64,000 bases of DNA from Prolixibacteraceae bacterium UBA6029 (GCA_002429385.1 DIZL01000072.1:41775-105774); one strand, 5' to 3'; counted from the first letter of the stretch, positions 1 to 9,348 are shown. A program made the numbers and translations. Notes: generated by a model not told the origin, from the sequence alone.

Positions 1-1
1 G

Positions 2-961
2 GAAAAGGAACTGACTACTCAAAAACTAACAAACGAAGCCCTTGAACTAGCTGCAAAAGCCAAGGTTATTCTATTTATTGGTGGCGATAACCGTTCAGTT
101 GAAACCGAAGGCAGCGATCGTAAAGACATCTTTTTACCTTCAGGACAGGATGAATTGATCCGTAAAATTGCTGAAGTGAATCCGAATATTGTAACAGTAC
201 TGACAAGTGGCGCTCCCAATGATCTAAACGTAGTGAACAAAGTTTCAAAAGCACTGCTCATTTCATGGTTTAATGGCACAGAAGGTGGAAATGCATTGGC
301 CGATGTGCTTGTAGGGAATATTTCACCAAGCGGACGTTTGCCATTTACAATACCTGTAAAACTGGAGGATTCACCTGCTTATGCCCTGGGAAATTACCCA
401 CAGGGAAAGAAGAATGCTGACGTTTTTGCCAATCTTGTTTCAGAAACTGATCCTGCAGTAAAATCCCAAATTAAAAAGGAAGAAACTCCAAAAGCTGATC
501 CAAATAACGCTCTTTATTCCGAAGAATCGCTGGTAGGTTATCGCTGGTTCGATACAAAGAAGGTCCCTGTGATGTATCCGTTTGGTTCTGGCCTCACTTA
601 CACCACGTTTAAGTATGCCAATCTGAAAACCGATAAAGAAAAGTATGGAAAAAATGATGTGATCATCCTTACAGTTGAATTGAAAAACACAGGAAAGATA
701 GCTGCCGACGAAGTCGCTCAGGTGTATGTTCACCGTATTAATCCAAAGGTTGAATGGCCGCAAAAAGAACTAAAGGCATTCTCCAGAGTGCCGCTTAATC
801 CAGGTGAAAGCAAAACCTTAAAACTTGAAATTCCGGTTGAAAATCTTCGTTTCTGGAACGAAAAGATCCATAAATGGGATGATGATTTGTGCAAAATAGA
901 GTTGATGGTTGGCGCTTCGGCAGGTGATATAAAACTAAAAAAAGAAGTAACGTTAAAGTAA
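2..961 (+). CDS. Glycoside hydrolase family 3 protein, C-terminal part (partial at 5' end)
   Basis: The frame is already open at base 2, so only the last ~319 residues are in the window. The order matches the back half of GH3 beta-glucosidases/xylosidases: the (alpha/beta)6 sandwich domain with a GGD then ETEGSDRKDIFLPSGQ-type segment, the WFNGTEGGNALADVLVGNISPSGRLPF-type segment (split here as WFNGTEGGNALADV and NPSGRLPF-like), 'YGF/YPFGSGLTYTTF', then a fibronectin-III-like C-terminal domain. GH3 enzymes release terminal sugars from beta-linked glycans, in Bacteroidota usually in the periplasm; the signal peptide and the catalytic Asp nucleophile lie upstream and cannot be checked. Substrate cannot be inferred. 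A strong terminator follows 50 bp downstream. Confidence 0.9.
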   Translation, partial: EKELTTQKLTNEALELAAKAKVILFIGGDNRSVETEGSDRKDIFLPSGQDELIRKIAEVNPNIVTVLTSGAPNDLNVVNKVSKALLISWFNGTEGGNALADVLVGNISPSGRLPFTIPVKLEDSPAYALGNYPQGKKNADVFANLVSETDPAVKSQIKKEETPKADPNNALYSEESLVGYRWFDTKKVPVMYPFGSGLTYTTFKYANLKTDKEKYGKNDVIILTVELKNTGKIAADEVAQVYVHRINPKVEWPQKELKAFSRVPLNPGESKTLKLEIPVENLRFWNEKIHKWDDDLCKIELMVGASAGDIKLKKEVTLK

Positions 962-1010
962 AATCAGTTGATGCTTATTTGTTTTCTATCTGTATTAAAA
1001 GAATCAATTA

Positions 1011-1047
1011 CACTTACACATTAATTTGTGTAGGTGTTTTTGTTTTT
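1011..1047 (+). terminator. Rho-independent terminator after the GH3 gene
   Basis: CACTTACACA and TGTGTAGGTG form a stem around a short AT loop, followed by TTTTTGTTTTT. It lies 50 bp after the GH3 stop codon. The same stem sequence is used by the tRNA-Lys terminator at 11502-11536. Confidence 0.8.
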
Positions 1048-1217
1048 ACCCCTGTCCCATTCAGAACGAAAAGCGTTTGATTGCTTCCTGATGATAAATT
1101 AGGTTCAATTTCAATTTCCAGACTCAGTTATTCATTCACTTGCTACACGCCTATTACCAGAACCTTATAATTTCATAATTATTTCATTGCTATCTGTATA
1201 TAAATGCGTAAATTTAG

Positions 1218-1261
1218 ACAGATAGAACACAGATAGAAGTCAGATGATAAGAAGTTGGTAA
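1218..1261. repeat. Short 11-bp-period tandem array (locus A)
   Basis: ACAGATAGAAC, ACAGATAGAAG and TCAGATGATAA follow each other with an exact 11-bp step (1218-1250), with weaker continuation to 1261. It lies in the 375-bp gap between the GH3 terminator and the DUF6266 gene. No other feature was seen in that gap. Confidence 0.55.
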
Positions 1262-1336
1262 CAGGCGTTCCACGATCGAAGGTGGTTTTGATATGAATTT
1301 AGGACACAATAAGTATAAACTTTATAAGCAAATTTT

Positions 1337-1984
1337 ATGGGAAAGATAAAAAGTAGCATCGAAGCAATGGTCTCCGGGAAGGTCGGACCCGTAGTCTATT
1401 ATCAGTTAAGAGGTAAACAGTATGTGCGAACTGTACAGAAGCGGAATAAGAATTCATGGACTCCGGCGCAAAAGTTGCACAGGCAACGCTTCAGCAAGGT
1501 CATTCAGCTATGGGAACAGCTTAAATCGACACAAATTGCACCAATCTGGAAGCTGGCGACACAAGAGATGAACGGGTATATATATTTTATGAAGATTAAC
1601 ATGCCTGCCTTTGGTCCCGATGGCAGCCTGACAAATCCACGGGAGCTTCAGCTATCGACAGGGAAGCTGCGGTTACCGCTTGATTTGGTTGCCTCCAGAC
1701 AGGCAGAGGGGAGCGCAACGATTGAGGTAAGCTGGGAGAACGATCCGAATTTAAAAGAGGTACGATTGCAGGATGAACTCATGATGGTAAGCTATGCCAA
1801 CGGGATTTATTCAGTGTTAAGTCCTGCCGGACTTGAGAGAAGTGCTCAAAGCGGAACATTTACCCTGCCTGTTAAGCCAGCTGATGCAACACATATCTAT
1901 TTGTTCTTTGCTTCTGCTGATGGATTGGACTATACCGAGAGTGTTTGCTTTGAATTAGGAGAAAATACGAATTACACGAATTAA
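1337..1984 (+). CDS. DUF6266 family protein
   Basis: 215 residues, no signal peptide. The start MGKIKSSIEAMVSGKVGPVV followed by 'RGKQYVRT' and a basic 'PAQKLHRQRF' stretch matches the N-terminal pattern I recall for the DUF6266 family, which is found almost only in Bacteroidota and has no assigned function. The C-terminal half is predicted beta-rich with a 'THIYLFFASADG' segment. The last residues (GENTNYTN) run into a low-complexity AATTACACGAATT-type intergenic repeat, so the original stop may have been displaced. Transcribed alone. Confidence 0.7.
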   Translation: MGKIKSSIEAMVSGKVGPVVYYQLRGKQYVRTVQKRNKNSWTPAQKLHRQRFSKVIQLWEQLKSTQIAPIWKLATQEMNGYIYFMKINMPAFGPDGSLTNPRELQLSTGKLRLPLDLVASRQAEGSATIEVSWENDPNLKEVRLQDELMMVSYANGIYSVLSPAGLERSAQSGTFTLPVKPADATHIYLFFASADGLDYTESVCFELGENTNYTN

Positions 1985-2392
1985 TACGGATTACACGAAA
2001 AGGCAAATTACACGGATTTGGACGGATTACATAGATTAGTGCGTCATCCTGAACGATAATCGAAGCGTCATCCTGAACTTGTTTCAGGATCCCCCAATAG
2101 TGCGAGGGGATACCGAATCCCGAGTACTCGGGACGGCATGACGGGTTGATGAGAGGCTGCCTATTACCTCTATACAAATTTGATAGCTAAAAGGACAGAA
2201 AAAAAAAGCAAGTAATTGCTTTGATTTATAAACATAACCACTAATTTTAACACAATTTTAAAAATCAAATACATAGATCAAAGCAAAAACGGTTTGGGAA
2301 TAATTAAAGTATCTAAAAAGTACTATAAACTTTCCGACCTACAATAGTTATGCATTACTTTAAAATTGAGATTCTACCAAAATTGAAAATTC
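1985..2392. repeat. Intergenic gap with REP-like palindromes
   Basis: This 408-bp gap begins with repeated 'GGATTACACGAA'-type words. It then has an inverted repeat built from GTCATCCTGAACTTG / TTTCAGGATC (about 2041-2090) and the perfect palindrome CCCGAGTACTCGGG at 2119-2132. These are typical multicopy intergenic palindromes of Bacteroidota. No gene was seen. Confidence 0.5.
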
Positions 2393-3292
2393 ATGAAAGA
2401 TAAAAAATTTCAAATCTTTGTTTCTTCAACCTACTCTGATCTAAAGGAAGAAAGACAAGCGGCTGTTGAAGCGATTTTATCATCAGGACATATTCCTGCA
2501 GGAATGGAGTTATTTTCTGCTGGTAATGAGTCTCAAATGACAGTAATAAAAAGATGGATTGATGAATCCGATATCTATCTTTTAATACTTGGTGGTAGAT
2601 ATGGAAGTATTGAGTCAAAGTCCGGGAAAAGTTTTACACAATTGGAATATGAATATGCATTATCGCAAAAGAAACCTTTATTTTCAGTAGTTATTTCAGA
2701 AAATGCAATTGATGAAAAAACGAGAATAATGGGGCGTTCCGCTTTAGAAGATAAAAATCCTCAACTTTTGAATGATTTCAAATTATTGGTACTTTCAAAC
2801 CTTGTCAAATTTTGGGATGACAAAAAAGACATTAAAATAGCCATACATGAAACGATATCAGATTTTGCATATAGAAAGGATTTAATTGGATGGGTGCGTG
2901 GAAATAGCACTGTTGATATTGTTCCGCTGGCTGAAGAAATAACTAGGTTAACCAAAGAAAATCATGAACTAAGAGAAAAGCTAAAATCAAATAGCCCAAA
3001 TGAGATCTATTATGGTGGTTTAAGTTTTGAGAAGCTTACTGAAATGTTATTATCAGAAAAGCTATCTCCTAAAAATGAGAATGATAATTTAATTGACTTT
3101 CTTTTGGCAATAGGTAATAAACTTGCAAGAGGGACTGATAGATTTTCAGATGATTTAGACCTTTTGGTCAAGTATAAATTAATCAAGGATGTAGGAGGTG
3201 CTAGTGCATATAGATTTATATTTACCGAGGATGGGCATAATTTCTTTTTGAATGCTCTGTATAAATCGAAGGAACAAAAAAGCAGTGAATAA
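2393..3292 (+). CDS. DUF4062 domain protein (TIR-like N-terminus), probable defence gene
   Basis: 299 residues. Residues ~5-95 carry the DUF4062 signature: KFQIFVSSTYSDLKEERQA, then PAGMELF, then 'DIYLLILGGRYGSI' and 'FTQLEYEYALSQKKP'. DUF4062 is related to TIR folds and is often the N-terminal domain of STAND/NLR-like antiphage proteins; here no NTPase domain follows. A likely coiled coil at ~185-200 (EEITRLTKENHELREKL) leads to a C-terminal region resembling a winged helix. It stands directly upstream of an AbiGi-family gene and shares its low GC, suggesting co-acquisition. The defence role is inferred from context and family. Confidence 0.75.
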   Translation: MKDKKFQIFVSSTYSDLKEERQAAVEAILSSGHIPAGMELFSAGNESQMTVIKRWIDESDIYLLILGGRYGSIESKSGKSFTQLEYEYALSQKKPLFSVVISENAIDEKTRIMGRSALEDKNPQLLNDFKLLVLSNLVKFWDDKKDIKIAIHETISDFAYRKDLIGWVRGNSTVDIVPLAEEITRLTKENHELREKLKSNSPNEIYYGGLSFEKLTEMLLSEKLSPKNENDNLIDFLLAIGNKLARGTDRFSDDLDLLVKYKLIKDVGGASAYRFIFTEDGHNFFLNALYKSKEQKSSE

Positions 3293-3372
3293 CAGCAAAA
3301 TACTTGCAAGTCGGGTTTCAGTGCTTCGTTGAGAGAAAATTATAGCAAAATATAGTTAAATAAACGAATAAC

Positions 3373-4155
3373 ATGACCAACCATACAATTAGTGCAAATA
3401 CTTTATTCCACTTTACAAAGTCAATAGATAATTTGAGAAATATATTGACTCATACTTTTAGTCCTAGATATTGTTTGGAACATATCGATAATATATCAAA
3501 AGAAGCTATAGATTTGGCAATTCCTATGGTTTGTTTTTGTGATATTCCATTATCTCAAATTAAAGACCATGTTAATACATATGGAGAATACGCGATAGGA
3601 TTAAGTAAAGAGTGGGCAATGTCAAATGGAATTTCTCCGGTTTTTTATCTTCATTATGGCTCTTTAACTAACGAAATGATTAATAAATTATTTAAAGCTT
3701 CTTACAATCTTGACAAGGTAAATTCTAACATAAAAAATGAACTCACTGCATCAAACTCGATGAATTATTTTCAGTTTCTATTTTTTTGTAAAAGTTATAA
3801 TGGTAGGATGTGGAGAAATGGAATACTTGAACAGAATAAGACTTTTTATGATGAGAGAGAATGGCGATTTATCCCAAATCTAGCAGAATTAGACTCTTTA
3901 GGAGCTAATATGGTAATTAGTAAAGATATCCATGAAAATGTGCAATTGAGAAATAGATACAACCGAGATATTGAAAATATAAAGATAAAATTTTCGCCAA
4001 AGGATATTAAATATATTATAATAGAAAAGGAGCAGGAAAGACTTAAAATGATTAGAATAATTGAACAAATTAAAGGGAGTGATTATTCAATGGATGATTT
4101 AAAAGAGCTAAACTCAAAGATTATTAGTGTTGAGCAGATTAGAGAGGATTTTTAA
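3373..4155 (+). CDS. AbiGi-family abortive infection protein
   Basis: 260 residues. The N-terminus (LFHFTKSIDNLRNIL, then 'FSPRYCLEHID', 'AIPMVCFCDIPLSQIKDH' and 'YGEYAIGLSKEWA') matches the AbiGi family (PF10899) as I recall it. AbiGi was described as the antitoxin half of the lactococcal AbiG abortive-infection system. No AbiGii nucleotidyltransferase partner follows; the next gene is of unknown family. The sequence is very AT-rich like its neighbours at 2393 and 4206, separated by 80 and 50 bp, so the three may form one horizontally acquired unit. Confidence 0.75.
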   Translation: MTNHTISANTLFHFTKSIDNLRNILTHTFSPRYCLEHIDNISKEAIDLAIPMVCFCDIPLSQIKDHVNTYGEYAIGLSKEWAMSNGISPVFYLHYGSLTNEMINKLFKASYNLDKVNSNIKNELTASNSMNYFQFLFFCKSYNGRMWRNGILEQNKTFYDEREWRFIPNLAELDSLGANMVISKDIHENVQLRNRYNRDIENIKIKFSPKDIKYIIIEKEQERLKMIRIIEQIKGSDYSMDDLKELNSKIISVEQIREDF

Positions 4156-4205
4156 GAAATGAGAATTATAAAAAGGTGTTATAAATTAATATAGGATAAA
4201 TATGA

Positions 4206-4901
4206 TTGTTAAGTAATCCAATTAAAAATCTTGAACAAGTGGAAATCACTCGCACAATAGAAATATATTTATCTGATGTTATAACAGATGAATTTCATCG
4301 TTACAAATCTTGGGATAATTGTTTTCAAGCATTTAATATATCTAGTAAAAGTGAAAATCATGCTTTGGAATTGGCTTTTTATTTAGCAAGTTGGGGTATG
4401 TACAGAGGTTCAAGTGGCTTGCTACAAAAGAATCATTTAATACACAATGACGCAGTTAGCATTTTATTTTCTAAAGAAAGTCAAAAATTGAAATGCGACA
4501 AAAACAATGAGGTTACCAAAGATAACATAGATGAAATATTGGCAGTCAAAAGCGAACTGGCAACTTATTATAGTAGTCACTATTTCAGCAAGGGAGGAGA
4601 TGATTATAAACCAATTTCGCCAACAGACACACTTTTGAGTAAAATTATGCTTGGCACTTTAGGATGTGTTCCAGCATATGACAGATATTTCATTGATGGA
4701 TTAAAAGAAATGAAAATGACACATACCAAATTCAATGCTTCATCTTTAGCTGAATTATTTGATTTCATAGACAAGAATAGATTTGAAATTGAGAATGCGC
4801 AACAATTAATAAAGAACAAGACCAAAAATCATTATCCAATAATGAAAATACTGGATATGTTTTTTTGGCAAATTGGATATGACAAAGACGTAAAAGTTTA
4901 A
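4206..4901 (+). CDS. Conserved protein of unknown function next to AbiGi
   Basis: 231 residues with no recognised domain. Visible features are 'LASWGMYRGSSGLLQ' (~60-74) and 'LGCVPAYDRYFIDGL' (~150-165), which look like conserved blocks, and an alpha-rich remainder. The start is odd: the frame begins with TTG at 4206, directly after an in-frame TGA at 4203, while an ATG at 4202 in another frame reads only four codons. Either TTG is the true start, a later codon is used, or a small indel separated the ATG from the gene. The AT-rich composition matches the two upstream genes. Confidence 0.6.
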   Translation: MLSNPIKNLEQVEITRTIEIYLSDVITDEFHRYKSWDNCFQAFNISSKSENHALELAFYLASWGMYRGSSGLLQKNHLIHNDAVSILFSKESQKLKCDKNNEVTKDNIDEILAVKSELATYYSSHYFSKGGDDYKPISPTDTLLSKIMLGTLGCVPAYDRYFIDGLKEMKMTHTKFNASSLAELFDFIDKNRFEIENAQQLIKNKTKNHYPIMKILDMFFWQIGYDKDVKV

Positions 4902-4950
4902 AATCACTGTTTATTGCGGTTTGTGGTTTTAAACAAAAAAAAGGAGTTTC

Positions 4951-5085
4951 CGTGCTGGTGCAGATTTGTAATCTGCACCTTATAGAATGGGATTTGTAAT
5001 CCCGGCAAGAAACAGATAAAAATGTTGGAACAGGATTAAAGGATTACAGGATGGGCAGGATTAAAAAAAGCACAGGGTTGAACTG
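4951..5085. repeat. Interspersed repeat R1, copy 1
   Basis: It opens with an imperfect palindrome, GGTGCAGATTTGTAATCTGCACC, here split as GGTGCAGATT and AATCTGCACC. A conserved tail follows (ATGGGATTTGTAATC, GGCAAGAAACAGATAAAAATG, given here in parts) and then GGATTA/CAGGATTA words. Four other copies lie at 8250, 10043, 10273 and 11238. Confidence 0.75.
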
Positions 5086-5174
5086 GATATAAGAAATATT
5101 GCCCGTCATGTGCCTCTGCTGGTAGCTTCAGAAGTTAGCTGCTATTATAAACATACGCTTCAAAAAAAAAGAAA

Positions 5175-5354
5175 ATGATAAAGAAACCTAATCTTGCATT
5201 AACAGTTGTGCTAATCATTATAATAGAGGGATTGGCAATATATCTGAATATGGTGGCGCACCCCCAAGCTCAACCAGGATTAACTATATTCATAGTCTTA
5301 TTGTTGGCATTGATTTTCGGTAGTTATATGAGATATCGTTCCAGAATAAAATAA
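5175..5354 (+). CDS. Small two-helix membrane protein, unknown
   Basis: A 59-residue frame from ATG 5175 to TAA 5354. It starts MIKKPN, has a hydrophobic helix (LALTVVLIIIIEGLAIYL), a short loop (NMVAHPQAQPG), a second hydrophobic helix (LTIFIVLLLALIFGSYM) and a basic tail (RYRSRIK). The helical-hairpin layout with a positively charged C-terminus suggests a real inner-membrane protein rather than chance. Function unknown; it stands alone between repeat R1 and a toxin-antitoxin pair. Confidence 0.5.
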   Translation: MIKKPNLALTVVLIIIIEGLAIYLNMVAHPQAQPGLTIFIVLLLALIFGSYMRYRSRIK

Positions 5355-5430
5355 TCCACTCCAACGGGAACTGTTGGTATTATTTGCTTGCGAAACCGGT
5401 TTCGGCGATGTAAACGGTAGATATGGCGTT

Positions 5431-5766
5431 TTATAACAAACCTTCTTCTTTGAGGATTGAATTTATTTCTTTTTTGGATATGGAGGCTTGTTCGCTTTTA
5501 TCGTAAATGGTTATCAGCGTGACGTTTTTTTGATTTTCAGAAATCAGAACTTCAAAACTAATAATACGAAAACCGCCGCTCTTTCCCTTGTTTTTCGATT
5601 TTACGGATAGCCTGTATTTGTATATGCCATTGCCCATATCTGCTCCGGTAATTTGCGGCAATGTTTCGAGGAAGTGTTTTAGATCGGCATCAATGGACAG
5701 GAATTTCTTTTTGTACCGCTTGAATTTTATTTCGAATATGTGGGTATAAAATATAGAAATATTCAT
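5431..5766 (-). CDS. RelE/HigB-like toxin
   Basis: 111 residues. 'GNGIYKYRLSVKSKNKGKSGGFRII' (two halves) followed by 'VTLITIYDKSEQASISKKEI' is the pattern of RelE/ParE-superfamily toxins that act as ribosome-dependent or free mRNA endonucleases. Its start codon overlaps the antitoxin stop by 4 bp (ATGA), showing translational coupling. The antitoxin-first order is the usual RelBE layout. Target not known. Confidence 0.75.
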   Translation of the reverse strand: MNISIFYTHIFEIKFKRYKKKFLSIDADLKHFLETLPQITGADMGNGIYKYRLSVKSKNKGKSGGFRIISFEVLISENQKNVTLITIYDKSEQASISKKEINSILKEEGLL

Positions 5767-5951
5767 TCAAAAAGCTCATTGATTGGTTTAACCTTACCTC
5801 GTTTCATCTCATGGATTCCTCTTTTTACTTCGGTGTAGGTCGTTGATTTTTGAATCTGTACGTCTCCATCGTTGACCAGGTCTTTAATAAGGCTTAAAAG
5901 CTGTTTTGCCTTGTCCGACTGTGTATTAACTTTCAGTGTAATGATTTCCAT
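5763..5951 (-). CDS. Antitoxin of the RelE-like pair
   Basis: 62 residues, MEIITLKVNTQSDKAKQLLSL at the start and an acidic/basic 'EVKRGIHEMKRGKVKPINELF' C-terminus typical of small antitoxins that wrap a RelE toxin. First gene of a two-gene operon. A TAACTTTG -7-type element lies at 5973-5980, about 20 bp before the start, but no convincing -33 box was found. No clear DNA-binding domain was recognised. Confidence 0.65.
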   Translation of the reverse strand: MEIITLKVNTQSDKAKQLLSLIKDLVNDGDVQIQKSTTYTEVKRGIHEMKRGKVKPINELFE

Positions 5952-6365
5952 TTTGTTACATTTTTGTTGTTACAAAGTTAATGCTTTTTTAGCACAATGC
6001 TTTTTCCGCTGTATTATTTTCAACCGGATGGAGTTTAAGGAAATGTAGGTTTATGGTGAGAGAATCAGGGACAAAAAGTGAAATTGTTATAGCGGATGAG
6101 AAATTGTCCCACAAGGGAGGATATATTACGGAGAAATAAACAAGGGAAGGGCGATAGACCTTTTTTGTTGATCACTAATTTTAATGTAGTATAATCTAAT
6201 TATTGTAATAAACGGCATAACTTAACCGCTTACAAAAAATTAATCCAGCCTTTCAAGAGAATCTTTTGCGCCAATGCGATTAGCTGGTTGATGATTTATT
6301 GATCCATTGTAATAAATAATAGTAAATTTGGATCTGAAATGTAGAAGAAAATATTGTAAAGAGTC
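5952..6365. other. Intergenic gap, only a -7-like element seen
   Basis: About 410 bp between divergent units. Apart from the TAACTTTG element at 5973-5980 (minus strand), nothing codes and no repeat was recognised. Confidence 0.5.
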
Positions 6366-7910
6366 ATGTCGTTACTGGAACAAATTAAAAGTAAAGCGAA
6401 GAATATCATTCTTAAAAATAAGGATTTACGAGAAAGTAAAGAACGTCTCCAACTTATTATTGATTTAGCAGATGAGGGGGTTGTTGTAGCCCAGGGTTTG
6501 AATTTAGTTTTAGTAAATCCCAAAGTATGTGAAATCAGTGGCAGAAGTATGGATGAACTTATTAAAACACCTTTCCTGGATTTAATACATCCTGATGATC
6601 GTGAACTAACCTTAAATAATTTCAAAAAAAGGTTGAATGGCGAAGCACTTGAAGCCAAATATGAAATACGAATTTTAAACTGCGATAATACCATTCGCTG
6701 GGTTGAATTACATGGCATCAAGATAGATTGGCAGGGCAAACCAGCAACATTAAATTTTCTTAAAGATATTACCGAAGCTAAGGCTACTGAAACAGCATTG
6801 AAGGAGAGCGAGGCTAAATTTCGCCATATGGCCGAGTACTCAAGCGATGTAATATGGCACGTGGATTCAAATTTAATTTGCAATTACATAAGTTTAGCTG
6901 ATGAAAAAATGCGCGGATATACTCAAGAAGAGGTACTGGGTGTGCACCTTTTTAGTATACTCAAACCCGGCACGTATGACCATCTTATCGCTAATTTACA
7001 AAAACGCTTAGCCGACGAAAAGGATGGTATAAAAACTGCAATTGCTCCCAGTTATGAATTAGAAGAGAAATGTAAGGATGGTAGCTGGGTTTGGGTTGAG
7101 TCCACAGCGACACCCCATCACGATGAGAACGGTAAATTTATAGGTTTAAATGGAGTGACACGTGACATATCGAAGAGAAAAAAGGTGGAAGCGGAAGTTG
7201 AATTAAAGACCAAACAGTTAATCGCAGCCAACGCTGATAAAGACCGCTTTGTAACTATTTTAGCACACGACTTAAGAAGTCCATTCCAATCCCTACTTGG
7301 GCTTTTAGGAATATTAAATGAGAATATTGAATCATATACAACTAAGGAGATAGCTGAATTTATCAGAACGCTCTATGAGTCTGCGAATAACACCAATAAT
7401 TTTTTGGAAGATTTGTTAAAATGGGCACAGTCACAAAAAATGCCTTTTCAGTCTTGTGAGATTCCTTTTAAAGATATTTGGTCAGATGTTATAATGGCGA
7501 TTGAGGGAAGTGCAAACAATAAAGGCATTTCGATAAGCAATGACATACCGCTTGATCTAGAGCTTTATGCCGATGCCAATATGCTAAAGGCTGTTTTACG
7601 CAATCTTATTTCTAATGCCATTAAATTCACACACCTAGGAGGTAGTATAAAGCTATCTTGTTTTGAAACCGAAGAAGGAATAAATATTTCTGTAACGGAT
7701 ACTGGAGTTGGAATGTCTCAGAATTTTTCATCGAAATTATTTGATAATACAAATAACTATACCAAAAAAGGAACATTAAATGAAACGGGGTCAGGATTTG
7801 GGTTGGTACTTTGTAATGAGTTTTTAAAAAAACATAATGGTAGAATTTGGGTTGAAAGCGAAGAAGGTAAAGGAAGCTCCTTTCATTTTACTCTTCCAAA
7901 TACCAAATAA
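6366..7910 (+). CDS. Hybridless PAS-PAS sensor histidine kinase
   Basis: 514 residues, no membrane segment, so a cytosolic sensor. A short coiled coil (~5-30) leads into PAS 1 (~25-137, ending 'LNFLKDITEAKATE') and PAS 2 (~145-270, ending 'GLNGVTRDISKRKK'). The HisKA motif is DRFVTILAHDLRSPFQS, with phosphoacceptor His301. The HATPase_c domain follows, with N box 'NLISNAIKFTH', G1 'DTGVGM' and G2 'GSGFGL'. No receiver domain or response regulator is adjacent; a lone receiver protein lies 35 kb away at 42817, but pairing is not supported. Signal unknown. Confidence 0.9.
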   Translation: MSLLEQIKSKAKNIILKNKDLRESKERLQLIIDLADEGVVVAQGLNLVLVNPKVCEISGRSMDELIKTPFLDLIHPDDRELTLNNFKKRLNGEALEAKYEIRILNCDNTIRWVELHGIKIDWQGKPATLNFLKDITEAKATETALKESEAKFRHMAEYSSDVIWHVDSNLICNYISLADEKMRGYTQEEVLGVHLFSILKPGTYDHLIANLQKRLADEKDGIKTAIAPSYELEEKCKDGSWVWVESTATPHHDENGKFIGLNGVTRDISKRKKVEAEVELKTKQLIAANADKDRFVTILAHDLRSPFQSLLGLLGILNENIESYTTKEIAEFIRTLYESANNTNNFLEDLLKWAQSQKMPFQSCEIPFKDIWSDVIMAIEGSANNKGISISNDIPLDLELYADANMLKAVLRNLISNAIKFTHLGGSIKLSCFETEEGINISVTDTGVGMSQNFSSKLFDNTNNYTKKGTLNETGSGFGLVLCNEFLKKHNGRIWVESEEGKGSSFHFTLPNTK

Positions 7911-8668
7911 GGATAATGACATTCATAAACCACTGTCAAAACGACAAATAATGGGACGAAAATCCATATTATTTCACCAGACAGTAGAAATTCCCAATTA
8001 ATACAGGCAAGAATTTATACATTAAGGGGAGTTTCCTCCACTTATTCTTAGGTATTACGCATAACATATATACTTATTGATTATTGTTCTATATGGAGTA
8101 GTTTAGTAAACTATAAAAAATCAATCACACCATTCATTTAGCTGCGGGACTTTATCAACTATTTAAGTAATCTCAATTATGACACTTGTGAAAAGCTTAA
8201 ACAAAATGTTAATCTCCAAAATGTTGACTTCAATGCCCAGGCATACCCAGTGCTGGTGCAGATTTGTAATCTGCACCTTATAGAATGGGATTTGTAATCA
8301 CGGCAAGAAACAGATAAAAATGTTGGAACAGGATTAAAGGATTACAGGATTAAATGATTACTGGATGGACAGGATTAAAAATGCACAGGGTTGAACTGTT
8401 CGTGTAAATCAAGTAATCGGGTAATCGTGTTCGAGATTGCTTTATCGCCAGGGATTTATTATCTTTATTTATTGCGTGTAAGGTTATCTGATTTGCTGAC
8501 CGGGAATAGCAAGCAATACGAATATAACAGAGGGATATTATTGATTTTTAAATCATTAGAAAACTAATGAAATGGAAGAGGAGATGAGGATGGCGGCAGA
8601 GCCGAGCGCATAAAAACAATTAAAAAAGAGAGAAGTACACAATTAAACCACATAAAAGGAAGACCTCG
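7911..8668. other. 758-bp gap holding repeat R1 copy 2
   Basis: The first ~330 bp are AT-rich with no gene or repeat recognised. R1 copy 2 occupies 8250-8398. The remainder, up to the DUF3800 gene, shows no open frame with convincing features. Confidence 0.5.
8250..8398. repeat. Interspersed repeat R1, copy 2
   Basis: Nearly identical to copy 1 over its first ~85 bp (GCTGGTGCAGATTTG, AATCTGCACCTTATAGAATG, then GGCAAGAAACAGATAAAAA). It ends with the same GCACAGGGTTGAACTG word as copy 1, with an extra 'GGATTAAATGATTACT' stretch inside. Confidence 0.75.
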
Positions 8669-9343
8669 ATGCAACAAAAAACGTTTAACTTTTACTGCGA
8701 CGAAAGCACTCATCTCGAAAATGATGGGTTTCCGTTTATGTTTATTGCCTATGTCAGCTCTGCATGGAACCAGATAAAACTGCATTCAGAGAACATTTTT
8801 CATCTTCGGGAGAAACATCATTTCAAAGGCGAAATTAAGTGGTCAAAGCTTTCAGAATCAAACTATCTATTCTATTCCGAATTAATTGATTATTTCTTTG
8901 CCACTGACCTCAATTTCAGGGCAGTTATTGTGAATAAATCAAAAATTGATAACGAGAAATTGGGATTTACCTATGACGATTTTTATTATCGGATGTACTA
9001 CCAGTTACTTCATCACAAGATTGATATGGAGCATACCTACAATATTTATCTGGATATAAAAGATACATGTAGTTCCAGAAAGATCAAAAAACTAAGAGAA
9101 ATCTTGAACATCCAATACGGCAACATACGCAACTTACAGTTTATTCATTCGCACGAAAGCACGCTTTTACAATTAGCTGATGTAATTATGGGTGCACTTA
9201 ATTATAATTTGCGGGGAGAGAAGAAAGTAATTGCAAAATTGAAGCTCATTGAAAAAATCAAAAGACATTCCAATAGATCATTGGATTGTTCCACTCCGAA
9301 ATGCTCTGAGAAGTTCAACCTTTTTTTTATAGAATTAAAATAA
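8669..9343 (+). CDS. DUF3800 domain protein
   Basis: 224 residues. 'FNFYCDESTHLEND' near the N-terminus and 'HESTLLQLADVIMGALNYNL' near the C-terminus are the two hallmark blocks of DUF3800, whose conserved acidic residues suggest an RNase H-like fold. Members are frequent in defence islands and mobile regions; biochemical activity is not established. It sits 5 bp upstream of the gene at 9349, so the two are surely cotranscribed. Confidence 0.8.
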   Translation: MQQKTFNFYCDESTHLENDGFPFMFIAYVSSAWNQIKLHSENIFHLREKHHFKGEIKWSKLSESNYLFYSELIDYFFATDLNFRAVIVNKSKIDNEKLGFTYDDFYYRMYYQLLHHKIDMEHTYNIYLDIKDTCSSRKIKKLREILNIQYGNIRNLQFIHSHESTLLQLADVIMGALNYNLRGEKKVIAKLKLIEKIKRHSNRSLDCSTPKCSEKFNLFFIELK

Positions 9344-9348
9344 GCAAT

